Source: Colius striatus
Lineage: Eukaryota > Chordata > Aves > Coliiformes > Coliidae
Direction of reading: 5' to 3'
Assembly: GCF_028858725.1 (NCBI RefSeq)
Contig: NC_084769.1
Span: forward strand, 129,001 to 193,000
Length of the DNA stretch: 64,000 bases
The notes beneath the pieces are model-generated. The model ran no database searches. It saw only the letters and a program-made list of their open reading frames with translations, and had not been told where the DNA came from. Positions 31,530 through 45,459 of the stretch are shown one piece after another. The translations under genes and the position numbers were made by a program. How positions within the stretch are numbered: position 1 is the stretch's first letter; each line of letters begins with the position of its first letter.

Positions 31530-34500
31530 GGCTGGGACGGGACCCCAGGGGTGGGATGGCATGGGATGGTACTGGATGGGACACCAGGGTTGGGATGGGA
31601 TGGGACCCTAGGGATGGAACCCCAGGGGTGGGATGGGACCCTGAGGTTGGGATGGGACCCCAGGGATGGGACTTCAGGGGTGGGATGGGACCCCAGGGTT
31701 GGGATGGGACTGGATGGGACGGGTTGGGACCCCAGGGGTGGGATGGGACGGGATGGGAAACCAGGGTTGGGATGGGATGGGTCCCCAGGGGTGGGATGGG
31801 ATGGGACCCCAGGGGTGGGATGAGTTCCCAGTGGTGGGATGGGATGGGACCCCAGGGTTGGGATGGGACCTCAGGGGTTGGATGGGACTGGAAGGGACCC
31901 CAGGGTTGGGATGGGACCACAGGGATGGGATGGGACCCCAGGGATGGGATGGGACCTCAGGGGTGGGATGGGACCCCAGGGGTGGGATGGGACCCCAGGG
32001 GTGGGATGGGATGGTACTGGATGGGACACCAGGGTTGGGATGGGATGGGACCCTAGGGATGGAACCCCAGGGGTGGGATGGGATGGGACTCCAGGGGTGG
32101 GATGGGACACCAGGGGTGGGATGGGACCCCAGGGGTGGGATGGGATGGAATGGGATGGGATGGGCCTGGATGGGACCCCAGGGGTGGGATGAGATGGGGC
32201 CCCAGGGGTGGGACCTCAGGGGTGGGATGGGATAGGACTACGATGGGACTCCAGGGGTGGGATGACACTGGGATGGGACCCTGAGGTTGGGATGGGACCC
32301 CAGAGATGGGACTTCAGGGGTGGGATGGCACCCCAGGGTTGGGATGGGATGGGACCCCAGGGGTGGGACCTCAGAGGTGGGATGGGATAGGACTGGGATG
32401 GGACTCCAGGGGTGGGACTCCAGAGGTGGGATGGGACCCTGAGGTTGGGATGGGACCCCAGGGATGGGAGTTCAGGGATGGGATGGGACCCCAGGATTGG
32501 GATGGGACTGGATGGGACCCAGGGGTGGGATGGGACCTCAGGGGTGGGATGGGACCTCAGGGGTGGGATGGGATGGAATGGGATGGGACCCCAGGGTTGG
32601 GATCGAATGGGATGGGATGGGACTTGATTGGACCCAAGGGTTGGGATGTGATGGGACCCCAGGGGTGGGACCTCAGATGTGGGATGAGATAGGACTGCGA
32701 TGGGACTCCAGGGGTGGGATGAGACTGGGATGGGACCCCAGGGGTGGGATGGGACCCCAGGGGTGGGAGCCAGGGGTGGGATGGGACCCCAGGGGTGGGA
32801 TGGGATGGGATGGGTTGGGATGGGACCCTAGGGTTGGGATGGGTCCCAAGGGGTGGGATGGGATGGGACCCCAGGGGTGGGATGGGATGGGACCCCAGGG
32901 GTGGGATGGGATCCTTTGGGTGGGATGAGTCCCCAGGGGGGGGATGGGTCCCCAGGGGGGGGATGGGTCCCCAGGGGGGGGATGGGTCCCCAGGGGGGGG
33001 ATGGGACCCCAGGGGTGGGATGGGATGGGATGGGACTGGATTGGACCCCAGGGGTAGGATGGGATGGGACCCCAGGGCTGGGATGAGTCCCCAGGGGTGA
33101 GATAGGATGGGACCCCAGGGGTGGGACCTCAGGGGTGGGATGGGATAGGACTGGGATGGGACCCCAGGGGTGGGATGCGACCCCAGGGTTGGGATGGGAC
33201 TGGATGGGACGGGTTGGGACCCCAGGGGTGGAATGGGATGGGACCCCAGGGGTGGAATGGGATGGGAACCCAGGGTTGGGATGGAACCCCAGGGTTGGGA
33301 TGGGACGGGATGGGAACCCAGGGTTCGGATGGGATGGGTCCCCAGGGGTGGGATGGGATGGGACCCCAGGGCTGGGATGAGTCCCCAGGGGTGAGATAGG
33401 ATGGGACACCAGGGTTGGGATCGGACCCCAGGGGTGGGACCTCAGGGGTGGGATGGGATAGGACTGGGATGGGACCCCAGGGGTGGGATGCGACCCCAGG
33501 GGTGGGACTCCAGAGGTGGGATGGGACCCTGAGGTTGGGATGGGACCCCAGGGATGGGAATTCAGGGCTGGGATGGGACCCCAGGGTTGGGATGGGACTG
33601 GATGGGACGGGTTGGGACCCCAGGGGTGGAATGGGATGGGACCCCAGGGGTGGAATGGGATGGGACTCCAGGGTTGGGATGGGATGGGAACCCAGGGTTG
33701 GGATGGGACGGGATGGGAACCCAGGGTTGGGATGGGATGGGATGGTACTGGATGGGACACCAGGGTTGGGATGGGATGGGACGTTAGGGGTGGGACCTCA
33801 GGGGTGGGATGGGATAGGACTGGGATGGGACTCCAGGGGTGGGATGAGACTGGGATGGGACCCCAGGGTGGGATGCGACCCCAGGGGTGGGACCCCAAGG
33901 GTGGGATGGGACCCTGAGGTTGGAATGGGACCCCAGGGATGGGACTTCAGGGGTGGGATAAGACCCCAGGGGTGGGATGGGACTAGATGGGACCTCAGGG
34001 TTGGATAGGTCCCCAGGGGTGGGATGGGATGGGACCCCAGGGGTGGGATGGGACGGGATGGGAAACCAGGGTTGGGATGGGATGGGTCCCCAGGGGTGGG
34101 ATGGGATGGGATGGGACCCCAGGGGTGGGATGAGTTCCCAGTGGTGGGATGGGATGGGACCCCAGGGTTGGGATGGGACCTCAGGGATTGGATGGGACTG
34201 GAAGGGACACCAGGGGTGGGATGCGACCCCAGGGGTGGGACCCCAAGGGTGGGATGGGACCCTGAGGTTGGAATGGGACCCCAGGGGTGGGATGGGACCC
34301 CAGGGGTGGGATGGGATGGGATGGTACTGGATGGGACACCAGGGTTGGGATGGGATGGGACCCTAGGGATGGAACCCCAGGGGTGGGATGGGATGGGACT
34401 CCAGGGGTGGGATGGGACCCCAGGGGTGGGATGGGATGGGACTCCAGGGGTGGGATGGGACCCCAGGGGTGGGATGGGATGGAATGGGATGAGATGGGAC

Positions 34501-37500
34501 TGGATGGGACCCCAGGGGTGGGATGAGATGGGGCCCCAGGGGTGGGACCTCAGGGGTGGGATGGGATAGGACTACGATGGGACTCCAGGGGTGGGATGAC
34601 ACTGGGATGGGACCCTGAGGTTGGGATGGGACCCCAGAGATGGTACTTCAGGGGTGGGATGGCACCCCAGGGTTGGGATGGGATGGGACCCCAGGGGTGG
34701 GATGGGATGGGATCCCAGGGGTGGGATGGGACCCCAGGGATAGGATGGGATGGGACTGGATGGGACCCCAGGGGTGGGACCTCAGAGGTGGGATGGGATA
34801 GGACTGGGATGGGACTCCAGGGGTGGGATGAGACCCCTGGGGTGGGACTCCAGAGGTGGGATGGGACCCTGAGGTTGGGATGGGACCCCAGGGATGGGAG
34901 TTCAGGGATGGGATGGGACCCCAGGATTGGGATGGGACTGGATGGGACCCCAGGGGTGGGATGGGACCTCAGGGGTGGGATGGGACCTCAGGGGTGGGAT
35001 GGGATGGAATGGGATGGGACCCTAGGGTTGGGATCGAATGGGATAGGATGGGACTTGATTGGACCCAAGGGTTGGGATGTGATGGGACCCCAGGGGTGGG
35101 ACCTCAGATGTGGGATGGGATAGGACTGCGATGGGACTCCAGGGGTGGGATGAGACTGGGATGGGACCCCAGGGGTGGGATGGGACCCCAGGGGTGGGAG
35201 CCAGGGGTGGGATGGGACCCGGAGGTTGGGATGGGACCCCAGGGATGGGAACTAAGGGGTGGGATGGGACCCCAGGGGTGGGATGGGACCCCAGGGGTGG
35301 GATGGGATGGGACCCCAGGGGTGGGATGAGTCCCCAGGGGTGAGATAGGATGGGACCCCAGGGGTGGGACCTCAGGGGTGGGATGGGATAGGACTGGGAT
35401 GGGACCCCAGGGGTGGGATGCGACCCCAGGGGTGGGACTCCAGAGGTGGGATGGGACCCTGAGGTTGGGATGGGACCCCAGGGATGGGAATTCAGGGCTG
35501 GGATGGGACCCCAGGGTTGGGATGGGACTGGATGGGACGGGTTGGGACCCCAGGGGTGGAATGGGATGGGACCCCAGGGGTGGAATGGGATGGGACTCCA
35601 GTGTTGGGAAGGGATGGGAACCCAGGGTTGGGATGGGACGGGATGGGAACCCAGGGTTGGGATGGGATGGGATGGTACTGGATGGGACACCAGGGTTGGG
35701 ATGGGATGGGACGTTATGGGTGGGACCTCAGGGGTGGGATGGGATAGGACTGGGATGGGACTCCAGGGGTGGGATGAGACTGGGATGGGACCCCAGGGTG
35801 GGATGCGACCCCAGGGGTGGGACCCCAAGGGTGGGATGGGACCCTGAGGTTGGAATGGGACCCCAGGGATGGGACTTCAGGGGTGGGATGAGACCCCAGG
35901 GGTGGGATGGGACTGGATGGGACCTCAGGGTTGGATAGGTCCCCAGGAGTGGGATGGGATGGGACCCCAGGGGTGGGATGGGATGGCATGGGATGGGACT
36001 GGATGGGACCCTAGGGTTGGGATGGGATGGGACCTTAGGGGTGGGACCTCAGAGGTGCAATGGGATAGGACTGGGATGGGACTCCAGGGGTGGGATGAGA
36101 CTGGGATGGGACCCCAGGGGTGGGATGCGACCCCAGGGGTGGGACCCCAAGGGTGGGATGGGACCCTGAGGTTGGAATGGGACCCCAGGGGTGGGATTTC
36201 AGGGGTGGGATGGGACTCCAGGTTTGGGATGGGACTGGATGGAACCCCAGGGTTGGGATGAGTCCCCAGGGGTGGGATGGGATGGGACCCCAGGATTGGG
36301 ATGGGACTGGATGGGTCCCCAGGGGTGGGATGGGATGGGACCCCAGGGGTGGGATGAGTCCCCAGGAGTGGGATGGGACCCCAGGGGTGGGATGCGACCT
36401 CAGGGGTGGGATGGGATCCCAGGGTTGGGATGGGACTGGATGGGACCCCAGGGTTGGGATGGGATGGGACCCTAGGGGTGGGATGAGTCCCCAAAGGTGG
36501 GATGGGATGGGACCCCAGGGGTGGGATAGGACCCCAGGGGTGGGATGGGATGGGACTGGATTGGACCCCAGGGTTGGGATGGGTCCCCAGGGGTTGGATG
36601 GGATGGGACCCCAGGGGTGGGATGGGATGGGATCCCAGGGGTGGGATGGGATGGGATGGGACTGGATGGGACCCTAGGGTTGGGATGGGATGGGACCCCA
36701 GGGGTGGGATGGGATAGGATTGGGATGGGACTCCAGGGGTGGGATGAGACTGGATGGGACCCCAGGGGTGGGATGCGACCCCAGGGGTGGGACCCCAAGG
36801 GTGGGATGGGACCCTGAGGTTGGAATGGGACCCCAGGGGTGGGACTTCAGGGGTGGGATGAGACCCCAGGGGTGGGATGGGACTGGATGGGACCCCTGGG
36901 GTGGGATGGGACTGGATCGGACACCAGGGTTGGATAGTTCCCCAGGGGTGGGATGAGTCCCCAGGGGTGGGATGAGTCTTCAGGGGTGGGATGGAATGGG
37001 ACCCCAGGGGTGGGATGGGATTGGATTGGACCCCAGGGTTGGGATGGGACCCCAGGGGTGGGATGGGATGGGACCCCAGGGTTGGGATGGGACCCCAGGT
37101 GTGGGATGGGATGGGACCCCAGGTGTGGGATGGGATGGGTACCCAGGGGTGGGATGGGATGGGACCCCAGGTGTGGGATGGAATAGGATGGGATGGGACT
37201 GGATGGAACCCTAGGGTTGGGATGGGATGGGACCTGGATTGGGACTCCAGGGGTGGGATGAGACTGGGATGGGACCCCAGGGGTGGGATGCGACCCCAGG
37301 TGTGGGAGCCAGGGGTGGGATGGGACCCGGAGGTTGGGATGGGACCCCAGGGATGGGAACTTAGGGGTGGGATGGGACTGGATGGGTCCCCAGGGGTGGG
37401 ATGGGATGGGACCCCAGGGGTGGGATGCGACCTCACGGGTGGGATGGGATCCCAGGGTTGGGATGGGACTGGATGGGACCCCAGGGTTGGGATGGGATGG

Positions 37501-39050
37501 GACCCCAGGAGTGGGATGGGAACTGGATCGGTCCCCAGGGGTGGGATGGGATGGGACCTCAGGGGTGGGATGGGATCCCAGGGTTGGGATGGGACTGGAT
37601 GGGACCCCAGGATTGGGATGGGATGGGACCCCAGGGGTGGGATGGGTTCCCAGGCATGGGATGAGTCCCCAGGGGTGGGATGAGTCCCCAATGGTGTGAT
37701 GGGATAGGACCCCAGGGGTGTGATGGGACCTCAGGGTTGGGATGGGACCCCAGGGGTGGGATGGGATGGGTCCCCAGGGGTGGGATGGGACCCCAGAGGT
37801 TGGATGGGACCCCAGGTGTGGGATCGGACCCCAGGGGTGGGATGGGATGGGACCCCAGGGGTGGGATGGGATGGGATGGGACTGGATGGGACCCTAGGGA
37901 TGGGATGAGAGTGGGATGGGACCCCAGGGGTGGGATGTGACCCCAGGGGTGGGACCCCAAGGGTGGGATGGGACCCTGAGGTTCGAATGGGACCCCAGGG
38001 ATGGGATGGGACTGGATGGTACTCCAGGGGTGGGATGAGTCCCCAGGAGTGGGATGGGATGGGACCCCAAGGGTGGGATGCGACCTCAGAGGTGGGATGG
38101 GATCCCAGGGTTGGGATGGGACTGGATGGGATCCCAGGGTTGGGATGGGACCCTAGGGGTGGGATGAGTCCCCAGGGGTGGGATGGGATGGGACCCCAAG
38201 GGTGGGATGGGACCCCAGGGGTGGGATGGGATGGGACTGGATGGGACCCCAGGGTTGGGATGGGTCCCCAGGGGTGGGATTGGACCCCAGGGGTGGGATT
38301 GGACCCCAGGGGTGGGATGGGACTGGATGGGACCCCAGGGTTGGGATGGGATGATACCCCAGGGGTGGGATGGGATAGGACTGGGATGGGACTCCAGGGG
38401 TGGATTGAGACTAGGATGGGACCCCAAGGGTGGGATGCGACCACAGGGGTGGGATGGGATGTGACCCCAGGGTTGGGATGGGATGGGAACCCAGGGGTGG
38501 GATGGGATGTGACCCCAAGGGTGGGATGAGTCCCCAGGGGTGGGATGGGAGGGGACCGCAGGGGTGGGATGCGACCTCAGAGGTGGGATGAGACCCCAGG
38601 GTTGAGATGGGATGGGACCCCAGGGGTGGGATGGGACCCCAGGGGTGGGATTGGATGGGACCCCAGGGTTGGGATGGGACCCCAGGGTTGTGGTGGGATG
38701 GGATGGGAACCCAGGGGTGTGGTGGGATGGGATGGGAACCCAGGGGTGTGGTGGGATGGGATGGGAACCCAGGGGTGGGATGAGTATCCAGGGGTGGGGT
38801 GGGATGGGACCCCAGGGGTGGGATGGGACCCCAGGGGTGGGATGGGACCCAATGGTTGGGGTGGGATGGAATGGGACCCCAGGGGTGGGATGAGTCCCCA
38901 GGGGTGGGATGGAATGGGATGGGATGGGACTGGATGGGACCCTAGGGTTGGGATGGGATAGGATCCCAGGGGTGGGACCTCAGGGGTGGGATGGGATGGG
39001 ATAGGACTGGGATGGGACTCCAGGGGTGGGATGAGACTGGGATGGGACCC
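31530..39050 (+). repeat. GPT-intron G-rich minisatellite after exon copy 2
   Basis: 7.5 kb of the 19/24-bp family with higher-order structure: the segment near 33554-33787 recurs about 1.93 kb later at 35484. It contains a short run of GGGGGGGGATGGGTCCCCA variants at 32932-33005. No gene seen. Confidence 0.95.
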
Positions 39051-39775
39051 TCATTGTTCCTGTGCCCACACTGTGATCCTCACCATCCCTGTGCCCACAC
39101 TGTGTCTCACACCATCCCTGTGCCCACAGCGTGTCCCCTCATTGTCACTGTGCCCACACCGTGTCCCACACCATCCTTGTACCGACATCGTGTCCCACAC
39201 CATCGCTGTGCCCACACCTTGTCCCACACCATCCTTATGCCCACACCATGTCCGACACCATCCCTGTGCCCACACCGTGTCCCCTCATTGTCCCTGTGCC
39301 CACAGTGTGCCCTCACCATCCCTGTGCCCACACCGTGTCCCCTCATTGTCCCTGTGCCCACAGTGTGCCCTCACCATCCCTGTACCCACACCATGTCCCA
39401 CACCATCCCTATGACCACACTGTGCCCCTCCCAATCCATGTGCCCACACTGTGGCCCCCCACCATCCCTGTGCCCGGACACCATGTCCCCTCACCATCCC
39501 TGTACCCACACCGTGTCCCCTCATTGTCCCTGTGCCCACACCGTGTCCCCCCACCTTACCTATGCCCACACTGTGTCCCCTCACTATCAATGTGCCCACA
39601 CCATGACCCATAACATCCCTGTGCCGACACCATGTCCCTCACCATCCCTGTGCCCACACTGTGCCCCCACACTGTCCCTATGCCCACACAATGTCCCCTC
39701 ATTGTCCATGTACAGTGTCCCACACCATCCCTGTGCCCACACCGTGCTCCACACCATCCCTATGCCCATACCATG
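39050..39775 (+). repeat. 30-bp TCCCTGTGCCCACACCGTG array, second copy
   Basis: Same family and left junction as at 29590, with about 24 units. The internal order shows extra duplications (GTCCCTGTGCCCACAGTGTG occurs twice near 39290 and 39350). Confidence 0.93.
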
Positions 39776-40600
39776 TCCCCTCACCGTCCCCTTCTCCGCT
39801 CACCACCCCCGTGTCCCCGCACCTGCCCCACGCCCCGTCACCACCCCCTTGTCCGCTCACCACTCCCTTGTCCCCTCAACCTCCCCTTCTCCCCTCACCA
39901 TCCCCATCTCCCCTCACCAGTCCCATGTCCCCTCACCATCCCCTTCTCCGCTCACCATCCCCGTGTCCATTCACCATACCATTCTCCCCTCACTACTCCC
40001 TTGTACCCTCACCATCCCAGTGTCCCCTCACCAGCCCCGTGGCCCCTCACCTGCCCCATGTCCCCTCACCACCCCCTTTTCCCCTCAACCTCCCCTTCTC
40101 CCCTCACCATGCCCGTCTCCCCTCACCATCCCCATGTCCCCTCACCATCCCCGTCTCCCCTCACCATCCCCTTATCCCCTCACCCCACCCGTGTCCCCTC
40201 ACCATACCCTTGTCCCCTCACCAGCCCCGTGTCCCCTCCACAACGCCTTGTACCCTGACCCGCCCATGTCCCCTCACCACCCCCGTGTCCCCTCACCATC
40301 CCCTTCTCCCCTCACCACCCCGGTATCCCCTCATCATCCCTTTCTTCCCTCACCACGCCCTTGTCCCCTCACCAGCCCCGTGTCCCCTCACAATCCCCGT
40401 GTCCCCTCAACATGCCCTTATCCCCTCACCACCCCCATGTCCTCTCATCTTCCCCTTCTCCCCTCACCACCCCCGTGTCCCCTCACCAGCCGCATGTCCC
40501 CTCACCCCCCCCGTGTACCATCACCATCCCTGTGCTCACACTGTGCCCCTCACCACCCCCTTCTCCCCTCACCATCCTCGTGTCCCCCCCCATCGTGTCC
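39775..40600 (+). repeat. CCCCTCACCATCCCCGTGT pyrimidine array upstream of GPT exon copy 3
   Basis: About 0.8 kb of the 19-bp family, the shortest of the three pre-exon arrays, with the same exon-proximal flank. Confidence 0.95.
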
Positions 40601-40644
40601 GCAGCCCCCCGTCGCCCCCCATCATGCCATGCCTGTGCCCTCAA

Positions 40645-40888
40645 ACAATCCTGAAGCTGCTGGTGACGGGCTCGGCGCCCTCTCGCACGCGGGTGCTGAT
40701 GCCCATCCTGCAGTACCCGCTGTACTCGGCCACCATCGCCGAGCTGGGGGCCGTGCAGCTCGGCTACTACCTGGACGACGAACGCTGCTGGGCACTGGCG
40801 CTGAGTGAGCTGCGGCGGGCGCTGGCCGAGGGCCGCCGGCACTGCTGCCCACGGGTGCTGTGCATCATCAACCCTGGCAACCCCACCG
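40645..40888 (+). pseudogene. GPT: GPT exon copy 3 with destroyed splice acceptor
   Basis: The 244-bp reading frame is fully open and ends [10 protein letters not shown] with a normal ACCG/GTACCC donor. However, the acceptor reads TGCCCTCAA instead of TGCCCTCAG, so the invariant AG is lost. It also has Ser for Trp in GWAPSRT (TCG for TGG). Position alone would make it the natural partner of the exon at 51473, as the nearest upstream copy. The lost AG suggests it is skipped, unless a nearby AG is used; the closest upstream is in GTCCGCAGCCCC about 40 bases away. I call it a dead exon rather than a gene-level pseudogene. Confidence 0.85.
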
Positions 40889-43800
40889 GTACCCTGCGGC
40901 ACCAAGGGCTGGGACGGGACCCCAGGGGTGGGATGGGATGGGATGGTACTGGATGGGACACCAGGGTTGGGATGGGATGGGACCCTACGGATGGAACCCC
41001 AGGGGTGGGATGGGACCCTGAGGTGGGGATGGGACCCCAGGGATGGGACTTCAGGGGTGGGATGGGACCCCAGGGTTGGGATGGGACTGGATGGGACGGG
41101 TTGGGACCCCAGGGGTGGGATGGGATGGGTCCCCAGGGGTGGGATGGGATGGGACCCCAGGGGTGGGATGAGTTCCCAGAGGTGGGATGGGATGGGACCC
41201 CAGGGTTGGGATGGGACCTCAGGCGTTGGATGGGACTGGAAGGGACCCCAGGGTTGGGATGGGACCCCAGGGGTGGGATGGGACCCCAGGGGTGGGATGG
41301 GACCCCAGGGGTGGGATGGGATGGGACCCCAGGGGTGGGATGGGATGGGACTGGCTGGGACGCCAGGGTTGGGATGGGATGGGACTCCAGGGTTGGGATG
41401 GGATGGGACCCCAGGGGTGGAACTTCAGGGGTGGGATGGGACTCCAGGGTTGGGATGGGACTCCAGGTTTGAGATGGGACCCCAGGGGTGGGATGGGATG
41501 GGAGTGGATGGGACCCAGGGGTGGGATGGGATGGGACCCCAGGGGTGGGATGGGATGGGACTGGATGGGACCCCAGGGTTGGAATGGGACCCCGAGGGGT
41601 GGGATGTGATGGGACCCCAGGGCTGGGATGGGACCCCAGGGGTGGGATGGGACCCCAGGGGTGGGATGGGATGGGACTGGATGGGACGGGATGGGACCCC
41701 AGGGGTGGGATGGGACCCCAGGGGTGGGATGGGATGGGACCCCAGGGGTGAGATGGGATGGGACTGGATGGGACGGGATGGGACCCCAGGGGTGGGATGG
41801 GACCCCAGGGGTGGGATGGGACTGCGTGGGACCCCAGGGGTGGGATGGGACCTCAGGGGTGGAACCCCAGGGGTGGGATGGGACCCTAGGTTGGGATGGG
41901 ACCCCAGGGATGGGACTTCAGTGGTGGGATGTGACTCCAGGGTTGGGATGGGACCCCAGGGGTGGGATGGGACCCCAGGGGTGGGATGGGATGCGACCAA
42001 AGGGGTGGGATGGGATGCGACCAAAGGGGTGGGATGGGATGCCAGGAGTGGGATGGGATGGGACCCCAGGGTTCGGATGGGACCCCAGGGGTGGGACCTC
42101 AGGAGTGGAATGGGATAGGACTGGGATGGGAATCCAGGGGTGGGATGAGACTGGGATGGGACCCCAGGGGTGGGATGAGTCCCCAGGGGTGGGATGGGAG
42201 GGGATGGGATGGGACCCCAGGGGTGGGATGGGAGGGGACCCCAGTGGTGGGATGGGACCGCAGGGGTGAGATGGGATGGGACCCCAGGGGTGGGATGGGA
42301 CCCTAGGGCTTGGACCTCAGGAGTGGGATGGGATAGGACTGGGATGGGAATTCAGAGGTGGGATGAGACTGGGATGCGACCCCAGGGGTGGGACGGGACC
42401 CTGAGGTTTGATGGGACCCCAGGGATAGGACTTCAGGGGTGGGATGGGTCTCCAGGGTTGGGATGGGATGGGACCCCAGGGGTGGGATGGGATGGGATTG
42501 GATGGGACTGGATGGGACCCCAGGGTTCGGATGGGACCCCAGGGGTGGGATGGGAGGGGATGGAATAGGACCCCAGGGGTGGGATGGGAGGGAACCCTAA
42601 GGGAGGGATAGGATGGATGGGATGGGATCCCACGGGTGGGATGGGACCTCAGGGATGGGATGAGACCCCAAGGGTGGGATGGGATGGGACCCCAGGGGTG
42701 GGATGGGATGGGACTGGCTGGGACCCCAGGGTTGGGTGGGACCCCAGGGGTGGGATGGGACCCCAGGGGTGGGATGGGATGGGACCCCAGGGGTGGGATG
42801 GGATGGGACTGGATGGGACCCCAGGGGTGGGATGGCATGGGACCCTAGGGGTGGGATGGGATGTGATGGGACCCCAGGGCTGGGAGGAGTCCCCAGGGGT
42901 GGGATGGGATGTGATGGGACCCCAGGGTTGGGATGAGTCCCCAGGGGTGGGATGGGATGGGATTGGATGGGACTGGATGGGACCCCAGGGCTGGGATGGG
43001 ACCCCAGGGGTGGGATGGGATGGGACCCCAGGGGTGGGATGGGATGGGATGGGAATGGATGGGACCCCAGGCTTGGGATGGGACCCCAGATGTGGGATGC
43101 GTCTCCAGTGGTGGGATGGGACCCCAGGGGTGGGATGGGATGGGACCTCAGGGGTGGGATGGGATGGGACCTCAGGGGTGGGATGGGACCCCAGGGGTGG
43201 GACCTGAGGAGTGGGATCGGATAGGACTGGGATGGGAATCCAGGGGTGGGATGAGACTGGGATGGGACCCCAGGGGTGGGATGCGACCCCAGGGGTGGGA
43301 TGGGACCCTAGGTTGGGTTGGGACCCCAGGGATAGGACTTCAGGGGTGGGATGGGTCTCCAGGGTTGGGATGGGACCCCAGGGGTGGGATGGGATGTGAT
43401 GGGACCCCAGGGATGGGATGGGATGGGACCCCAGGGGTGGGATGGGATGGGACCCCAGGGGTGGGATGGGAGGGGATGGAATGGGACCCCAGGGGTGGGA
43501 TGGGAGGGGACCCTAGGGATGGGATGGGATGGATGGGATGGGATCCCACGGGTGGGATGGGACCTCAGGGATCGGATGGGACCCCAGGGGTGTGGTGGGA
43601 TGGGACTGGCTGGGACCCCAGGGTTGGGATGGGACCCCGAGGGGTGGGATGTGATGGGACCCCAGGGCTGGGATGGGACCCCAGGGGTGGGATGGGATGG
43701 GAGTGGATGGGACCCAGGGTTGGGATGGGACCCCAGGGGTGGGATGGGATGGGAGTGGATGGGACCCAGGGTTGGGATGGGACCCCAGGGGTGGGACCTC

Positions 43801-45273
43801 AGGAGTGGGATAGGATAGGACTGGAATGGGAATCCAGGGGTGGGATGAGACTGGGATGGGACCCCAGGGGTGGGATGCGACCCCAGGGGTGGGACAGGAC
43901 CCTAGGTTGGGATGGGACCCCAGGGATAGGACTTCAGGGATGGGATGGGTCTCCAGGGTTGGGATGGGATGGGACCCCAGGGGTGGGATGGGATGGGACC
44001 CCAGGGGTGGGATGGGATGGGACTGGCTGGGACCCAAGGGTTGGGAGGGGATGGGACCCTAGGGGTGGGATGGGATGTGATGGGAAACCAGGGGTGGGAA
44101 GGGATGAGTCCCCAGGGGTGGGATGGGACCCCAGGGGTGGGATGGGACCCCAGGGGTGGGATGGGACTGGATGGGATCCCAGGGGTGGGATGAGTCCCCA
44201 GGGGTGGGATGGGATGGGACCCCAGGGCTGGGATGGGATGGGACCCCAGGGCTGGGATGAGTCCCCAGGGGTGGGATGGGATGTGATGGGACCCCAGGGC
44301 TGGGATGAGTCCCCAGGGGTGGGATGGGATGGGACCCCAGGGGTGGGATGGCATGGGACTGGATGGGACCCCAGGGTTGGAATGAGTCCCCAGGGGTGGG
44401 ATGGAACCCCAGGTTTGGGATGGGATGGGACTGGTTGGGACCCCAGGGGTGGGATGGGACCCCAGGGGTGGGATGGGATGGGACCCTATGGATGGGATGG
44501 GGCCTCAGGGGTGGGATGGGATGGGACCCTAGGGATGGGATGGGGCCTCAGGGGTGGGATGGGGCCCCAGGTTTGGGATGGGACTGGTTGGGACCCCAGG
44601 GGTGGGATGGGATGGGACCCCAGGGGTGGGGTGGGATGCGACCTCAGGGGTGGGATGGGATGGGACCCCAGGGGTGGGATGGGATGGGACTGGCTGGGAC
44701 CCCAGGGTTGGGATCGGACCCCAGGGGTGGGATCGGTTGGGACCCTAGGGGTGGGATGGAATGGGACTGGATGGGAAATCAGGGGTGGGATGGGATGGGA
44801 CCCCAGGGGTGGGATGGGATGGGATGGGATGGGACCCCAGGGCTGGGATGAGTCCCCAGGGGTGGGATGGGATGGGACCCCAGGGGTGGGATGGGATGTG
44901 ATGGGTCCCCAGGGGTGGGATGGCATGGGACTGGATGGGACCCCAGGGTTGGGATGAGTCCCCAGGGGTGGGATTGGATGGGATGGGGCCCCAGGGGTGG
45001 GATGGGGCGCCAGGGGTGGGATGGGGCGCCAGGGGTGGGATGGGATGGGACTGGTTGGGACCCCAGGGGTGGGATGAGTCTCCAGGGGTGGGATGGGACC
45101 CCAGGGGTGGGGTGGGATGGGACAGGATAGGATGGGACCCCAGGGGTGGGATGAGTCTCCAGGGGTGGGATGAGTCCCCAGGGGTGGGATGGGACCCCAG
45201 GGGTGGGATGGGACCCCAGGGGTGGGATGGGATAGGACTGGGATGGGACTCAAGGGGTGGGATGAGATGGGAT

Positions 45274-45459
45274 CCATCCCATCCCACCCCTAGGGACCCA
45301 TCCCATGCCATCCCTGGGGTCCCATCCCATCCCACCCCTGGAAACTCATCCCACCCCTGGGGTCCCATCCCATCCCACCCCTGGGGTCCCATCCCACCCC
45401 TGGGGTCCCATCCAGTGCCATCTCACCCCTAAGGTCCCATCCGACCCCTGGCGTCCCAT
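45274..45459 (-). repeat. Inverted island within G-rich minisatellite, copy 1
   Basis: At GAGATGGGATCCATCCCATC the array switches strand. For about 185 bp the plus strand carries the complementary unit (CATCCCACCCCTGGGGTCCC), then it switches back at CATCCGGGGATGG. The left switch is a perfect small palindrome, GATGGGATCCATC. Confidence 0.9.

Noticed and set aside
31031-32056. Long frame containing the intact GPT exon
   Set aside because: Only 31268-31511 is homologous to a protein. The flanks are arrays that read through because they lack stops; the exon has AG and GT borders.
42933-44957. Plus-strand frame of 674 codons (WDPRGGMG repeats)
   Set aside because: Stop-free only because the repeat lacks TAA/TAG/TGA in that phase; higher-order copies give the same frames elsewhere.
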